Shown piece after piece: positions 25,871 to 36,746 of a DNA stretch of 64,000 nt. The notes beneath the pieces are model-generated. The model saw only the letters and a program-made list of their open reading frames with translations, had not been told where the DNA came from and searched no databases. This DNA comes from Oxyruncus cristatus. Taxonomy: Eukaryota; Chordata; Aves; Passeriformes; Cotingidae. The stretch lies in contig VXAY01002204.1 of assembly GCA_013399855.1 (NCBI GenBank), positions 496,001 to 560,000 of the forward strand. Direction: 5' to 3'. Every line of letters begins with the position of its first letter. Position 1 is the first letter of the stretch. Position numbers and translations under genes: made by a program.

Positions 25871-28800
25871 GTACTTTGACTGAGGACTAAAATATTTTCA
25901 ACAGGATGACACATATGTAACAGTTAGCTTTGTATTTGCTGGAGTTATTCCATAGTGATGGCCAAATTTTCCAGTATCTCTTCTGATTTCCTGTTTTAGG
26001 TATTATTTGTAATTGAAACAAGGGAAGACTGTCTCTTTGATACCTGTTTTACAAAGGATCATTCTCAGAGAATATGATCATTTCATTTTAACACTTCTAG
26101 TCAGCTGATATTGTCAAAGGATAAAACAAGCACATAGGATGAGTAAGAATGTCTGAATTTTTAATGTTCATTTCCAGGATTTTGTTTAATACATCTTTTA
26201 TTTTGATCTATTTTTATGCTAGGAAATACTCCTATAATACTATGCCATAAACAATATTATTGAGCCTTTGTAAAAACAGGGTTCCTTGCAATATAGTTGG
26301 TACTGAATAACAACAACCAAAACAAAATAACAGTTCTTAATTTGCCAAAGCAGAAAATACTCACAATGAAGTATAAAGCACAGAGAATGTCACACTTATA
26401 TTAAATTTCCCCCTTAAGTACGAATTTTAAGCTGTTTTTCACAAGATTGGATATCTTTATGTCCTCCATCTATAGCATTTCTAATTGTTTGCAGCTGAGG
26501 CTGACTTAAAGTGGTTAGTAATAAAGTGCCTACTTCATCACTACTAAACTCACTCCACAAGCTGCTCTCAGCTTTATGAGATCCTTTTATTTCCTGCAAT
26601 GTTTGGGGTGGAGAAAGGAGAGAGAAGAGGCTAGAGGGATATTCAACAGAGGTCTTTGGTAGTTGCCAAAGAAAGGTGTAATGAGATAGACTGTGCCTTA
26701 ATATTTTCATCCTGGGACAGTTCAGAGAACCATTGCTTCCCTGCAAAGAAAGCTACAGAGAGAGATTGTAGAAATTGCCTGCAGACACTTTCAGTTGTGC
26801 TCTCTTGCACAGTGTAGACCCGTCTTATTTGCTGAACAAGTGGGGTGAATCCTGTCTTTTATCCATTCAGGTGGATTCAGCCCTTGACAATGCCCTCTCT
26901 ATAGGATATTGCCTAATTATAGTTCCTGAAGCCAAAATAGTGTTATGCAAGTCACAACCTCCGAATAACGACTGAAGTAGGATTAAAAAAATTTCTGACT
27001 TTAGACAAGTCATCCTTACAGCAGCTGAAGGAAATGAGTGCAAAGCAGAGCCATGCTGAACTGTAAACGCATGTTGTACCCTTCAGAAACGGTGTACTAG
27101 CATAGGTATGGGAGAAAGGGAAAGAGTTAGTAGAAGGGTAACTGCTTAGTGGTTTCAGCAGATTGCACCTAATTCTTATCAGATTTCAGACTATTTTGTC
27201 TCGTACCTAGGCATCTCTGCTGTGTATTGTGGTAGGCTAAGCACATGCTTTCCTAAGAGGGCTGAGCAACCCAGAAGGAAGATATGCTGTGGTGAAGGGG
27301 ACCACGAAGGAAGGTGAATGCTACCTGACACCTAATCTTTTTTGAGATGAAGAAAGAGGCAGTATTTAAAAAAACACCACTTTCTGGTATTCCTTTTGCC
27401 TAACACTGTTGTCTTAACCAGCAGCTGGGCAGCCCTTCTAAGGTACCTACTGTAAGGTACTCAGTCTTACTCCTCAGGTTACCGTAAATCACATCAACCT
27501 CCTTTTCCTTCCTTTTCCATTATTTTGTGAACTACCATTGTATTATTAAAAGCTGGAAGTCTTAGTATTGTAGCAAAGTTTCATATAGAAATGATCTCAC
27601 TTTCTAAACAACAAATTTACCACAACAAGCTTTCATTGTCTGCCCTGAAGGAAAAAGTATAGTAAAAAGTCGTATGTCAATTCTCAGGACAATTACAAGC
27701 TGAGGTACAGAATGTGCACATTTCTTTAGCATTTGAAAGAAGGGTAATATTCCAATTTATTTTTCATGCAGGAACTTATAGTTAAGTGAGCCACCTCAAC
27801 GCTCTCCAAAACCAAAGAATCCCGGGATTTGCACTCTCTGCATCTGCTTTGGTGAAAACACATGTAGAGTTTTGCTGCCATAACAACAAATATGTCCATC
27901 CTGATTTCACTCTTGAGAGCATGGAGGATGAAAAAGCATTAAGTTACTTTAGCTATAGGATGACAAGTGCCACTGAGAGGGTGAAAAATTTGTTCATTGT
28001 TTAGAATTATAGATCTGTTCTCAAGAAGAATGTACATTTATTTCATAAATTGTTCACAGACAGTTGCAGTTAGTGCCTTAAGAGCATATCAAATTCCAAA
28101 CATTCTGAGGAAAAAATTACAACTATCTTTTCAATAGTTTGTTTTGATATATTTTTACACACCAAAGTGATTTATGGGATGTTGATGGGAGGGAGTGAGA
28201 GACTGGCAAAGTTCCTCTTCACTTTTCATAGAAAAATAGAAATTCATCTGGAAAACATTAATGCAAATTAGGAACAATAGCTTAAGGTGTTCTATTTGTA
28301 GATTAACATGTATATGCTTCACTATGCAGATCAGCTGCTAATTCTGCAGATGGAAGTCAAAGTACAGGAGGGAATAAAAAATGGAGGCAAGAAAGAAATT
28401 TGCTTTCATTTAAAAGAAGTATTTTTTTGGTTTTGTCTTGAAAGAAGAGATATATTTAAAGATTTTTTTTAAGATCTTTACTATTGTTTGATATGTTTTC
28501 TTGCTGAAAGTCAAAGTTCCAGTAGCCAAAATCCTGTATTTACAAGTAGTATTGTGGAAAAAGATTTCTGTGTGGTGTGGAATTTCATTTATCTGATCAA
28601 CTTATCAAATGTTACATTTTGCAGATGTAGAAACCCTGAAAGGGGATATTGCCTCCGCTGTAATTTAGGAGTAAAGTACAGCCAACTTGGTAATCACCTG
28701 AGGTCTTTAAAACACCTTTGTGGAACATCAAGTATTCCAATCTAATCCAGCTGAGCATTGTAGTGGCCTAGACAGACGCTACCTACCCTGAGAGCCAGAC

Positions 28801-31342
28801 ACAATTTAATGTCATTAAAATTGTGTATTATTCATATATAGTATGTTGGGGCTTACATATTAAAGAAGTAAAACATTTCCCAAAGGGAGCACAACTGCTT
28901 ACTGGTAAGACTGCCTGGAACTTCAGTTACTGTGACGCAAGACAGTGCTGCTCTTTGATATGTAAACAAAGATTTAAGATTATAACTCACTTTTTTTTTT
29001 CTGTTGCACACTGTTGGTTGATCCTTTCTCAGTGTTGGGGTGGGTTTTTTTGCCTGACAGAGATTCCTAGCTGAGATTTTATGTTGTGCAGCGTCACATA
29101 GTGACCAAGTCACTTGTCCTTAAAAAATTCCTCTGCAGTGCTTATCTTGAAGAATAAAATTATGATTCTCTGCAAAGAAAGTGGGGATTTCAGTAGAAAA
29201 CTTGGCAGCTACTAACAGTCCACTGAAAGCTGGGACTACTGGCAGATCCTATTATTTTTCCCCTCTTGAGGCATTCATTCTCAGCTAGCAGCTACTCCAG
29301 ATGACCCTCTAGATTAGCCCAAGGTGCTGTGCCACCCAGGGCTTCTCTATTCTGAGGTTTGTTCAGCAGTGCCTGTTCCTAATCTCATCCTCTTTAGCTA
29401 TAAACTAGTAAAAGGAAAGGAAAAAAATGTCCATGTGGTTCCCAGAAGAGATACTTGATACAAATATTGTGTAGATACTCCATTTTTTGTTTTGTTTTCC
29501 CACTTTAAAGGTAAAATTGCAGATGAGCCAAGAACCTCACAATCAAAACTAGATTTTTTTTCCAGATTTCACACTTGTACATAAACATACAGAGAGCCAG
29601 AAATAACTTCAGAACGTGACTTCTTGTCATTAACTGATGCTTAGATAGAAGATTTGTGATGAAATGTTTTCTATCCAAAAGGTGGAATGTGACTGCTTTC
29701 CTAGTCCTTGTACTGTTCAAAAGAGTTTGTTTTGCGGGAAGTGGCTGATCATCTCAAAACAAATTTATTACATAGTAGAAGTTTAATGTAGAGTAGGGAA
29801 AAAAGTATAAAAATATTATAAATTACTTAAAACAAATGAAAAAGAATGTGAACAGAAGAAAAAAAATATCAGAATATCTTTGGTCTCATTTGGACCTAGG
29901 GAAATTAGAGTTTAAAGAAAGATGAGTGTGAACAGTATTAGACCTTGTATCTGTAATGTATCATGGATGAGAATCTTTGGTTCCATATATAAAATATGTA
30001 ACACCATTTTAATAATGAAGTTAAACATTCTTAATACACTGCAAAATCAGTAATATTGTCAGTGATACCTTGTATAGATCAGTATTTTGGATAATGTCCA
30101 TTTGATTTAGATGTGTTTATCCCCAAAAATTATGTTCTAAAATGCAACTACAGCAACTTAAAAAAAAATAAATAGAAGTTTAAGTAAATCATGAAAAATA
30201 AGCTTTTCTAGTAGGAAGAACTGGGTTTGAAGAGTAGTTCCTTTGTTACTATCTTGATATCACATTGAGAAAACAGTAAATGACAAAGTCATTCTCAAAT
30301 GAAGATCTGATTTGTTCAACAGTGCTGAAAAACAGGGACAGCTTTTTCAAGGGCATCTATAGATGCTGCTGTAGTTTTCTGACAACTGAGCAAATAAAAA
30401 ATTATGAAGGTGTTTTGTAATATCTCAGGTGTGCCAGTGTAAGGAATCCCAGAAACTAACGGCTCTTTCAGCATCTATGCAATCACACTACTGAAATAAA
30501 GAAAATAGTATTGTATCTCAGAACTTCTTTCTAACGCTTTCCTAAGATTCCCTTTTCCTTGCTGCTGTCATAAATGACAGTTAATCCAAATTCTCCACAT
30601 GATTTTTATTTCCTTGTGTTGTATAACTTCACCCCAAAATATACCTCATGTCAATTTGTTTCTTAATTGAATCTGGTAGACAAAACACTTAGTTTTACTT
30701 TTCTAAGTTCAACCTGAGTTGTCCTAAAACCACAGTTCTTTGATCAGCTGTAAATCATCAAAAATGCACTAATATACCTACTGATCAACTGAAAACCGTC
30801 TTTCTTTACCATCATGCATTTTGAAATCTCCAGTATGTTCCTTAAGCAATAAACCAATGGGTTACATCACTTTAGAGTGAAAAAATACCTGCAAAATACT
30901 TACCTGAAGAAAAAGAAATCTACAGAATAAAATTGTATTTTAATTGCATGTCATGCAGTTTCTAGTCATGCAGGACTAGAAATCATAAATCATTCTCACT
31001 GTTGCTCAACATGACACTACATAGGATCATATCTGCTCATAATCATAATTCTCTACCATTTCATTGCTAACAAAATACCCAAAGAAGCATTTTCATTAAC
31101 AATTACAATAACAGGAATATAAGCATATTTGGGGTATTTACCTGGACCTTCAAGCAGCCATCCATTGCAGATCACTTTATGCCATAGTAGAAATTCAGAA
31201 ATTAACTGTAAGCTGAAAATATCCTGGTCCATCTAATGCCTCTTACAGTTGGAACATTGAAATATGAGGATACAGAGTACCATTTGTAGACAAAAGTGCT
31301 GCTTAATGTGTTTGCTGTTTCATCCATTCAGAAATAGTTTAA
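25871..31342. other. AT-rich stretch, no gene seen
   Basis: About 5.5 kb with no recognised repeat or exon. A minus-strand frame of 110 codons (26414-26746) and a plus-strand frame with a zinc-finger-like Cys/His pattern (28488-28745) are discussed under findings but not called as genes. A 9-base-stem hairpin lies at 30959-30982. Confidence 0.5.
30959..30982. repeat. Short perfect hairpin
   Basis: TTTCTAGTC and GACTAGAAA flank a 6-base loop (ATGCAG). No T-run or gene end adjoins it. Confidence 0.7.
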
Positions 31343-31422
31343 TGAAGCACCGTTCCAAAGAGGGTTCGAAGGGATGTCGGGACTGAAACCAAAACACCAC
31401 TGAAAGCTCAAAAAAACCAATA

Positions 31423-31428
31423 TTTATT
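31423..31428 (-). terminator. LTR polyadenylation signal AATAAA
   Basis: AATAAA on the minus strand followed by a T- and GT-rich stretch (TTGGTTTTTTTGAGC, then GTGGTGTTTTGG), the usual downstream element of a cleavage site. Confidence 0.6.
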
Positions 31429-31670
31429 ACAAAGAAGTGGCCAACAAAGCAAGAAACCGATAGATAGAAAAGAGGAGGGAAATAAACCCTCAGTAAAACT
31501 CTACAAACACCCAGGTGTAACTTACGAGGTTATCTTACCAACTCCGAATACCAAGGATTCTCTGTAGCAGCTGCGTCCTTGGAGGGTCCGGCTCAACATC
31601 GCGGGCGTCCCCACAAAAGGCAACGTGGTCCTTCGTGTGAAGTGTGAGCTCCCCGAGCATTAGCCACCTA

Positions 31671-31682
31671 CTTTTTTATCCA
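31671..31682 (-). promoter_or_regulatory. LTR TATA box
   Basis: GGATAAAAAAG on the minus strand, between a GC-rich U3 and a CpG-rich downstream region, about 250 bases before the AATAAA signal. Confidence 0.55.
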
Positions 31683-32220
31683 ATTTTCCGGTGACATCTA
31701 CCTGGGCAGGTGTGGCCAGCACCGCCCAGCCAGAGGCCCTCAGTCCCTCCCCCGTTACGTCAGTGGTGCCCCTTCTGCACACGTGTGTGGACATTGGAAT
31801 TCCCCCCGTGCCTGCGTGATGTACCTTGGAGGGTCTTCTCTTAATGAGTCTCAGGGCTTACTTCATCACCCTCCCCTTCACTTTCTCCTTCAAATGCCCT
31901 TGGAGGGCCATCAGCCAGTAGTGAGAAATCAATTAATTTTAGTTAATGCAAAGCGCTGCCTTCAAGGACGAAGTTCCCGTTTATCAGGCCTTGTTTTCCC
32001 ATAACTTGGCAGGAAAAGTACAAGCCACAGGTGGCTGGGCCAAACATAGACCAACAATAGCAGTGTCTAATTAAGTGTGGATACAAGCACCCAGGTTAAA
32101 AATGTCAATACTGACATCAGTTGTTTTGGAGAATGGATTATCCATATAACCTTTCAATGCTCAGTATTGTGTAACTTAATAGTCCTGGTGGAGTAATATG
32201 TTTTTATCTACCTAAAAGAG

Positions 32221-32286
32221 GGGTTTTTTGTTTGGTTGGTTGGTTGGTTGGTTTTGTTTTGGGTTTTTTTGTGTTTTTTTTTTTTC
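32221..32286. repeat. (GGTT)n and T-rich simple repeat
   Basis: About six GGTT units (32231-32254) pass into GTTTTGTTTTGGG and a long T run ending near 32286. G-poor, so not a typical quadruplex. Confidence 0.9.
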
Positions 32287-33590
32287 TATTAACTATTGCA
32301 GGAATCTAGAGAGAACTTGGGAATTTCTAAATTTCAGTCATGCTTCTTGTCCTATTACTTTGGTATATATTTAATAAATGCTGGGAGATTTGTTTCAAAA
32401 CGCTAACTAAAGCAAAGTCTGTAAACTTTTCATTCTTTCATATATAGAGTACAGGAGACACTTGCAGTGGAGTCTGAATGGGTTTTAATGGGCTCCTATA
32501 TGGCAGCTTCACTACCTTTAAACGTCCACATTTAGTATTCTTTACACAAGTCAAAGTTCAAACTGAGACTTGAGAAAATATGATTTAGTTCCTAGAATTT
32601 TACTAACTCTGTAAGGATTTTACTTTCTCTATGGAAAATAGCAGAGTAGTTACAACACAGGGGTTTTTCCCTGGTTTTTTATATTCTTACATTTCAAGAA
32701 AACAAAAGATGCTTTCAATCTTGGCAAAATAAGAATTTATTTTTCAACAAAAGTGGGCAGATATTAACCTATGGGACAAGAGAAATGCAGTGATATTCTG
32801 TTCAAAGCCACCATACAGTATTTATCTATTCAGTAGGAATAAAATAAAAAACATTTATTAACATTGAAAAATGTTATTTTTGAGGTGATAGGGAGATCTT
32901 GTTGCAGATGGAAGCCTGATGCCCGTGAACCTGTTTGTAAATACAGACATAAAACTATAAGTTTCATACCCATTACCTTTACAACAATAGACACAGGTGT
33001 AGCAAATATGGGAAAGAGCTGTAGCTGGAGATAATAAAATATTCAACCCACGTGTGGTTGGGCCTTCTTTGAGTTTTCAAAGGAGCCAACAGTAAAGACT
33101 CCCCACTGGGATCCTTGATGTAATACACATAACTGATAATTTTAAGAGAAAGAAGCACTACATAATAAAATCTAAATGCCTGTGCCTGTGGTTGACATAT
33201 AGTTGTCTAGACCAAGACTGCTTCATCACTTACTGGAGAATGTTTAAATTTTGAATGTAACTGTGAAATTAAAATTATCTTGCCTATGACATAGTGTTTC
33301 ACATTTCTTTCACTGTTTTCATGAGTTCTTATAATTTCTTTTGAAACCTCCATATGTCTGTGGTAAAAGACAATAGATTAATTATGCATTACTTTTGCTT
33401 AGATATATCTAAAATTCTTTAATAGAATTACTTAATTTGTGATAGTTTTAAATAAAAATGATAATTTAGTTTCAACCCAAACAACATATTTAACATACCA
33501 ATTGTGCTTTACTATTTCATAACTTTACCAAGCACTGTTCATGCACAGTTACTATTCCTTGTGCTTCTTAGACAACCATGATACTGACAC

Positions 33591-33757
33591 TGGAAAGGAG
33601 GAAAGTGTCAGGAGTGGATATATATAGGAAAAAGAGACAAAGACAAGAAACTGGGGGAAAAGGGTATGGAGTAGAAATAACAGAAGGAAACAGAAGAAAA
33701 GAAGAGAGAGAATACAAAGAGGTAAAAGAAGACAACACAAGAAGAAAGACGAGACAC
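33591..33757 (+). repeat. Strand-asymmetric polypurine tract
   Basis: About 165 bases are overwhelmingly A and G on the plus strand (AGAAGAAAAGAAGAGAGAGA and similar). The minus-strand open frames of 77 and 99 codons here, rich in Leu/Phe/Ser, are a composition artefact. Confidence 0.8.
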
Positions 33758-34390
33758 TGTCTTTTCTTCTCAACACATGAGACATAGTATGTTGTGGATG
33801 AGATGAGTAGAAATAATTGTTTTAAGAGAACACTTAAAATCACTATGGAAAAATAAAACCTACACAAAATTTTGGCTTCCTCTACTAGGATATCTCAGAA
33901 GTATGACCACGTGACAAGCTGAAGTTGGATTGCTCTGGCTATAAATGAAACAAGGTCCCAATGGGGCCTTTTTGTATTCATAGAGGATATAATACATTTT
34001 GCTTTATATTAGTTTGCACTGCTATGCTGGCTGTGCCTTTCAAAATTAGATTTGCTGAAAGAAAACATGATAGTAATTTCAAGAATGCAATCTACAGTGA
34101 AAAGACATCAGAACAATACCTAAATTTAGTTTTATATTGTTTACTTGAAATGTCTTTGAGTCTCTTAAGTGTCATCTTGTACATAGTATTGAAAACTTTT
34201 CTTATTATTTTTCTGCCTCATGTATTTCTGCCTTTAATATTTTCTGTTGACCCTACAGAGATGTAAGTAAACATCTGCTCTGACTCAATGGCACCAAATC
34301 ATGGACAGAGATTTAGCAGATGCCAAAAGCAGGTTAAAAAACTCAAGCTGGTCAAAGCAATACAGGCTAGTGCCTATTTCAGAACTGAAA

Positions 34391-34665
34391 GGAATAGCTG
34401 AGGCTAGAAGAGATCTCAGAATATCTTTAGTCCAACCCTGAGCTGAAAACAGTGGCCGCTCTGGGGTCAGACCAGGTTGCTCAGACATTAGTCTATTTGG
34501 GTCTTTCTGCTCAAACTCTATGGAGTTTCAGCTTCTCTGACACCACTTCTATATACCTAGGAAATATTTATAGATTCCTTCCGTGTGGTCTGTCCCTGCT
34601 TCCAGCCTATGTGCTGCCTTTCTGCATCAGGACTCTAGCTATCCTAGCCAAGCCAGTCTCCTGAC
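34391..34665 (-). mobile_element. Diverged CR1 3' end
   Basis: The element is read on the minus strand. The low-coordinate side carries CTAGAAGAGATCTCAGAATA and AGTCCAACCCTGAGCTGAAA, then GGGGTCAGACCAGGTTGCTC. These are blocks of the CR1 3' terminus in reverse complement (TTGGAAGAGATC, TAGTCCAACC, AGGTTGCTCAG). Similarity becomes weak after about 34550 and the upper boundary is approximate. The terminal octamers are not recognisable, so this is an old copy. Confidence 0.75.
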
Positions 34666-35164
34666 ATGGGTTGAGAAGTGATAATTCAGATCAATTTCCT
34701 TGTAGTATTTATAAGGAATGGGTTTGTCACATCAGAGAAAAGGAAAAAAAAAAATAGAAGAAAACACACATACACAAAATCAAACAAAAACACACAAAAA
34801 AAAAAAAACAGCAAAAAAAACAACCCAGCAGAATAAATGTCCCTATTGCCTGAAATGATCTTGTTTTCGATTTAATGCCAATAGAAATTATTTGTTTGGC
34901 CATAGAATTCCTTGCTTTCATGGGATTCAAATGTGATGAAATAGTGTACTATTCTGCATGGCTTAGTTTTGTGTTTTCAGTGAGATCCTTGGGCACCTTA
35001 GTAAAACATTACCTCTGTCCACATTGCTATGAATAAAATTAGGCCCATGTTGCCCCAAATTAATATATCTGAAACACAAATGAGGATGCTCTGTTAATAA
35101 AAAGCACAAAGGGGGACAGATAAGTAGGGCAAACTATAAATAACACACTTTTCTTCCCAAGGAC
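34666..35164. other. AT-rich stretch with A-rich simple repeat
   Basis: Holds the A/CA-rich low-complexity patch at 34738-34824; otherwise nothing recognised. Confidence 0.6.
34738..34824. repeat. A-rich low-complexity tract
   Basis: Mostly A with scattered C (A11, ACACACA, A13, A8). The minus-strand frame with long Phe/Cys runs here is an artefact of this composition. Confidence 0.85.
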
Positions 35165-35390
35165 CAAGAAAAATCATTCTTGCAGCAGGACAATGTTTTC
35201 TTAAAGGCCTTCCAGCTTTCCCAAGCTTCTTAGCCTTTGAGACCCAATGTCCATCTGGATGCCACCCATCACTTTTGTGAATAAGCCAAAATCTGTTTTC
35301 CTGAAATGCAGAGTCTGCACCCCATTACTTTCCTTCCTTACTCACCTCAGGACCATCAGCTCCCATATTTATTGTCACTACAACCAAGGC
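35165..35390 (-). mobile_element. CR1-type LINE fragment, endonuclease C-terminal region
   Basis: Read on the minus strand, GCSDN (35388 down to 35374) corresponds to the conserved SDH block at the end of the CR1 endonuclease domain. In a shifted frame VRKESNGVQTLHFRKTDFGL (about 35342 down to 35283) follows, matching the family's linker with 'TLDFRRADFGLF'. Then come LGKLEGL, a stop, and ENIVLLQE. The catalytic histidine after SD has become Asn. At least one frameshift and two stop codons are present. This is an old fragment of the part of ORF2 between the endonuclease and RT. Its position next to an RT C-terminal piece is out of order; see the neighbouring entry. Confidence 0.78.
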
Positions 35391-35392
35391 TA

Positions 35393-35452
35393 CTGGACAC
35401 ACTACTCCAGATGTGGCCTCACTAGGGCTGAGTAGAGGGACACAATCACCTC
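35393..35452 (-). mobile_element. CR1-type LINE fragment, RT C-terminal block
   Basis: The minus strand reads [16 protein letters not shown], then a stop and CVQ, the strongly conserved CR1 block downstream of the RT catalytic motif. The 40-kb copy has the corresponding [20 protein letters not shown]. In an intact element this block lies far 3' of the endonuclease. Here, on the element strand, it comes immediately before the endonuclease fragment, so two separate insertions or a rearrangement met at about 35391. Only about 60 bases are recognisable. Confidence 0.8.
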
Positions 35453-36061
35453 AAGTTTGTTAATATAAATTTTTTGGACTAATTTATTAAAATTAGTTTG
35501 CTGTGTTTTCAGTCAGGATAAGTTATTCCTTACACAGCCTCAAATGGGTTATTTACCAACCCTAACTGTAAAGAAAGTAATAAAATATTCTGCAGTTCAG
35601 AGAAAGAGTGATCAAGGGAAAACTTGAATTTTAGACAGCTGATTGTGCCTATATCCCCTTCAGGCTGCTCAAGAATCATCAAACCAAAGAAAAATTTGAT
35701 CTTAGATTTTAATTATAGATAATTCAATGACCACTGCAAGCTATCTAGTCAGATCTCCTACTAAATGTGCAGTCAACTTCAAAGTTATATTAGATTTGGC
35801 TTGCATCTTGATTGTCTGAGCTATTAACATTCCAGTCTCTCACACTTCTGGATACTTACTTCTCCTTGGATAGCTGCAAAATAGCACCACCTTTATCTCA
35901 CCTCAAGTCCCTGTCACAGTCCAAATCAGTGAGCATATTTGGGGAGGGGTGGGTTTAGGTTGCTTCTTTGCAGTTTTCTACAGTGGACAGAAATCTTTCA
36001 GTGATTTTAACAATGTTTAAGCCATTTACCATTTTCAGTCTCTCACAGTCAGACTTTTCTA
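35453..36061. other. AT-rich spacer, no gene seen
   Basis: Nothing recognised between two CR1 segments. A G-rich patch (GGGGAGGGGTGGG) occurs at 35941-35953. Confidence 0.6.
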
Positions 36062-36337
36062 CTCTGTCTCAAGAGAAGGGAGAGGAAACGGTCTGAAGTT
36101 ATTCCAGGGGAGGTTCAGATTAAATATTAGGAAACATTTTTTTACTGAAAGACTGGTTAAAGATTGGAATAGGTTGCCGAGGGAGGCGGTGGAGTCAACT
36201 CTTTCTTCAAGTGTTCAAGGGCTGTCTGGTTGTAGCACTTGGGGATATGGTTTAGGGGTGCTTATGGTGTTACTGGATTGACTGTTGGACCAGATGATCT
36301 TGAAAGTCTCTTCCAACCTTGATAATTCTATGATTCT
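36062..36337 (+). mobile_element. CR1 LINE 3' end
   Basis: Plus-strand CR1 terminus. CCAGGGGAGGTTCAGATTAA, then AATAGGTTGCCGAGGGAGGC and GTGGAGTC, GACCAGATGATCTTGAAAG and TTCCAACCTTGATAATTCTA are family blocks. It ends TTCTATGATTCTG. Truncated at its 5' side after about 275 bases. This subfamily differs from the 13-kb and 47-kb copies (TTGCCGAGGGAGGCGGTGGA versus CTCCCCAGGGAACTGG). It abuts a minus-strand CR1 directly. Confidence 0.92.
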
Positions 36338-36344
36338 GAGATTA

Positions 36345-36640
36345 CCCAGGACATTGTCCAGTCTGGTGTTGGGTATCTTCAAGGATAGACTCTACAAACT
36401 CTCTGAGAAGCCTGTTCCTCTGTTTGACCACCTTCACAGTGACAACTTTTCTCCATATGTTCAACTGGAATTTTCTTTGCTTAAACATTTGTTTGTCTTT
36501 TTCCTTGGCCATACATAAAGAGTTTGTCTTTGGTCTAAATAAACATTAGACAGTTAAGGGATTGAAGAAGATTCCCACAGAGCCTTCTTTTGTCCACGCT
36601 GAACATTCCCAAAAGCTTTCAAGCTCTCATATGACACAAC
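36345..36640 (-). mobile_element. Diverged CR1 fragment, tail-to-tail with the preceding copy
   Basis: In reverse complement this follows the CR1 3' region. CCCAGGACATTGTCCAGTCT at 36345, TCTCTGAGAAGCCTGTTCCT, then TTTGACCACCTTCACAGTGA, CAGAGCCTTCTTTTGTCCAC and GCTGAACATTCCCAAAAGCT correspond to successive blocks of the element. The last roughly 100 bases of the 3' terminus, including the octamers, are missing at the junction with the plus-strand copy ending at 36337. The upper boundary is approximate. The plus-strand 77-codon frame across this junction is an antisense shadow. Confidence 0.8.
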
Positions 36641-36728
36641 AAAAATCAGAAACTACAGACTAAGGCACACTAGGCATTTAAATGTCTTACTGGATGTTGT
36701 GGCCTGAATTATTGGACTTGCTGCTATT

Positions 36729-36746
36729 CTATAGTTATAACTATAG
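36729..36746. repeat. Perfect 18-base palindrome
   Basis: CTATAGTTATAACTATAG is its own reverse complement. Short and AT-rich, so possibly chance. Confidence 0.8.

Larger units (their letters stand above)
31343..32056 (-). mobile_element. Solo LTR of an endogenous retrovirus, minus strand
   Basis: A GC-rich, CpG-containing block of about 700 bases stands out from AT-rich flanks. On the minus strand it shows LTR architecture in the right order. A TGTTGGTC start lies at 32056. A GC-rich U3 holds GGTGACATCTACC and CACACGTGTG on its two strands. A GGATAAAAAAG TATA box lies at 31671-31682, and AATAAA at 31423-31428. About 80 bases of U5 then end GGTGCTTCA at 31343. Several CpGs survive (31595-31640), suggesting moderate age. 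No gag, pol or env sequence adjoins either end, so it is a solo LTR. The ends are chosen from TG/CA logic and I could not find a convincing target-site duplication. The family was not identified. Confidence 0.72.
32057..34390. other. AT-rich stretch, no gene seen
   Basis: Contains the GGTT/T-rich simple repeat at 32221-32286 and the polypurine tract at 33591-33757. No exon recognised. Confidence 0.55.

Noticed and set aside
25561..25879. Frames of 83 and 89 codons on opposite strands
   Set aside because: No recognisable domain, no splice context, and mutually overlapping; not called.
33552..33867. Minus-strand frames of 77 and 99 codons, hydrophobic, resembling membrane proteins
   Set aside because: The Leu/Phe/Ser runs come from a polypyrimidine strand, not from selection for a membrane segment.
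34727..34930. Minus-strand frame with Phe/Cys runs
   Set aside because: It is an artefact of the A-rich simple repeat at 34738-34824.
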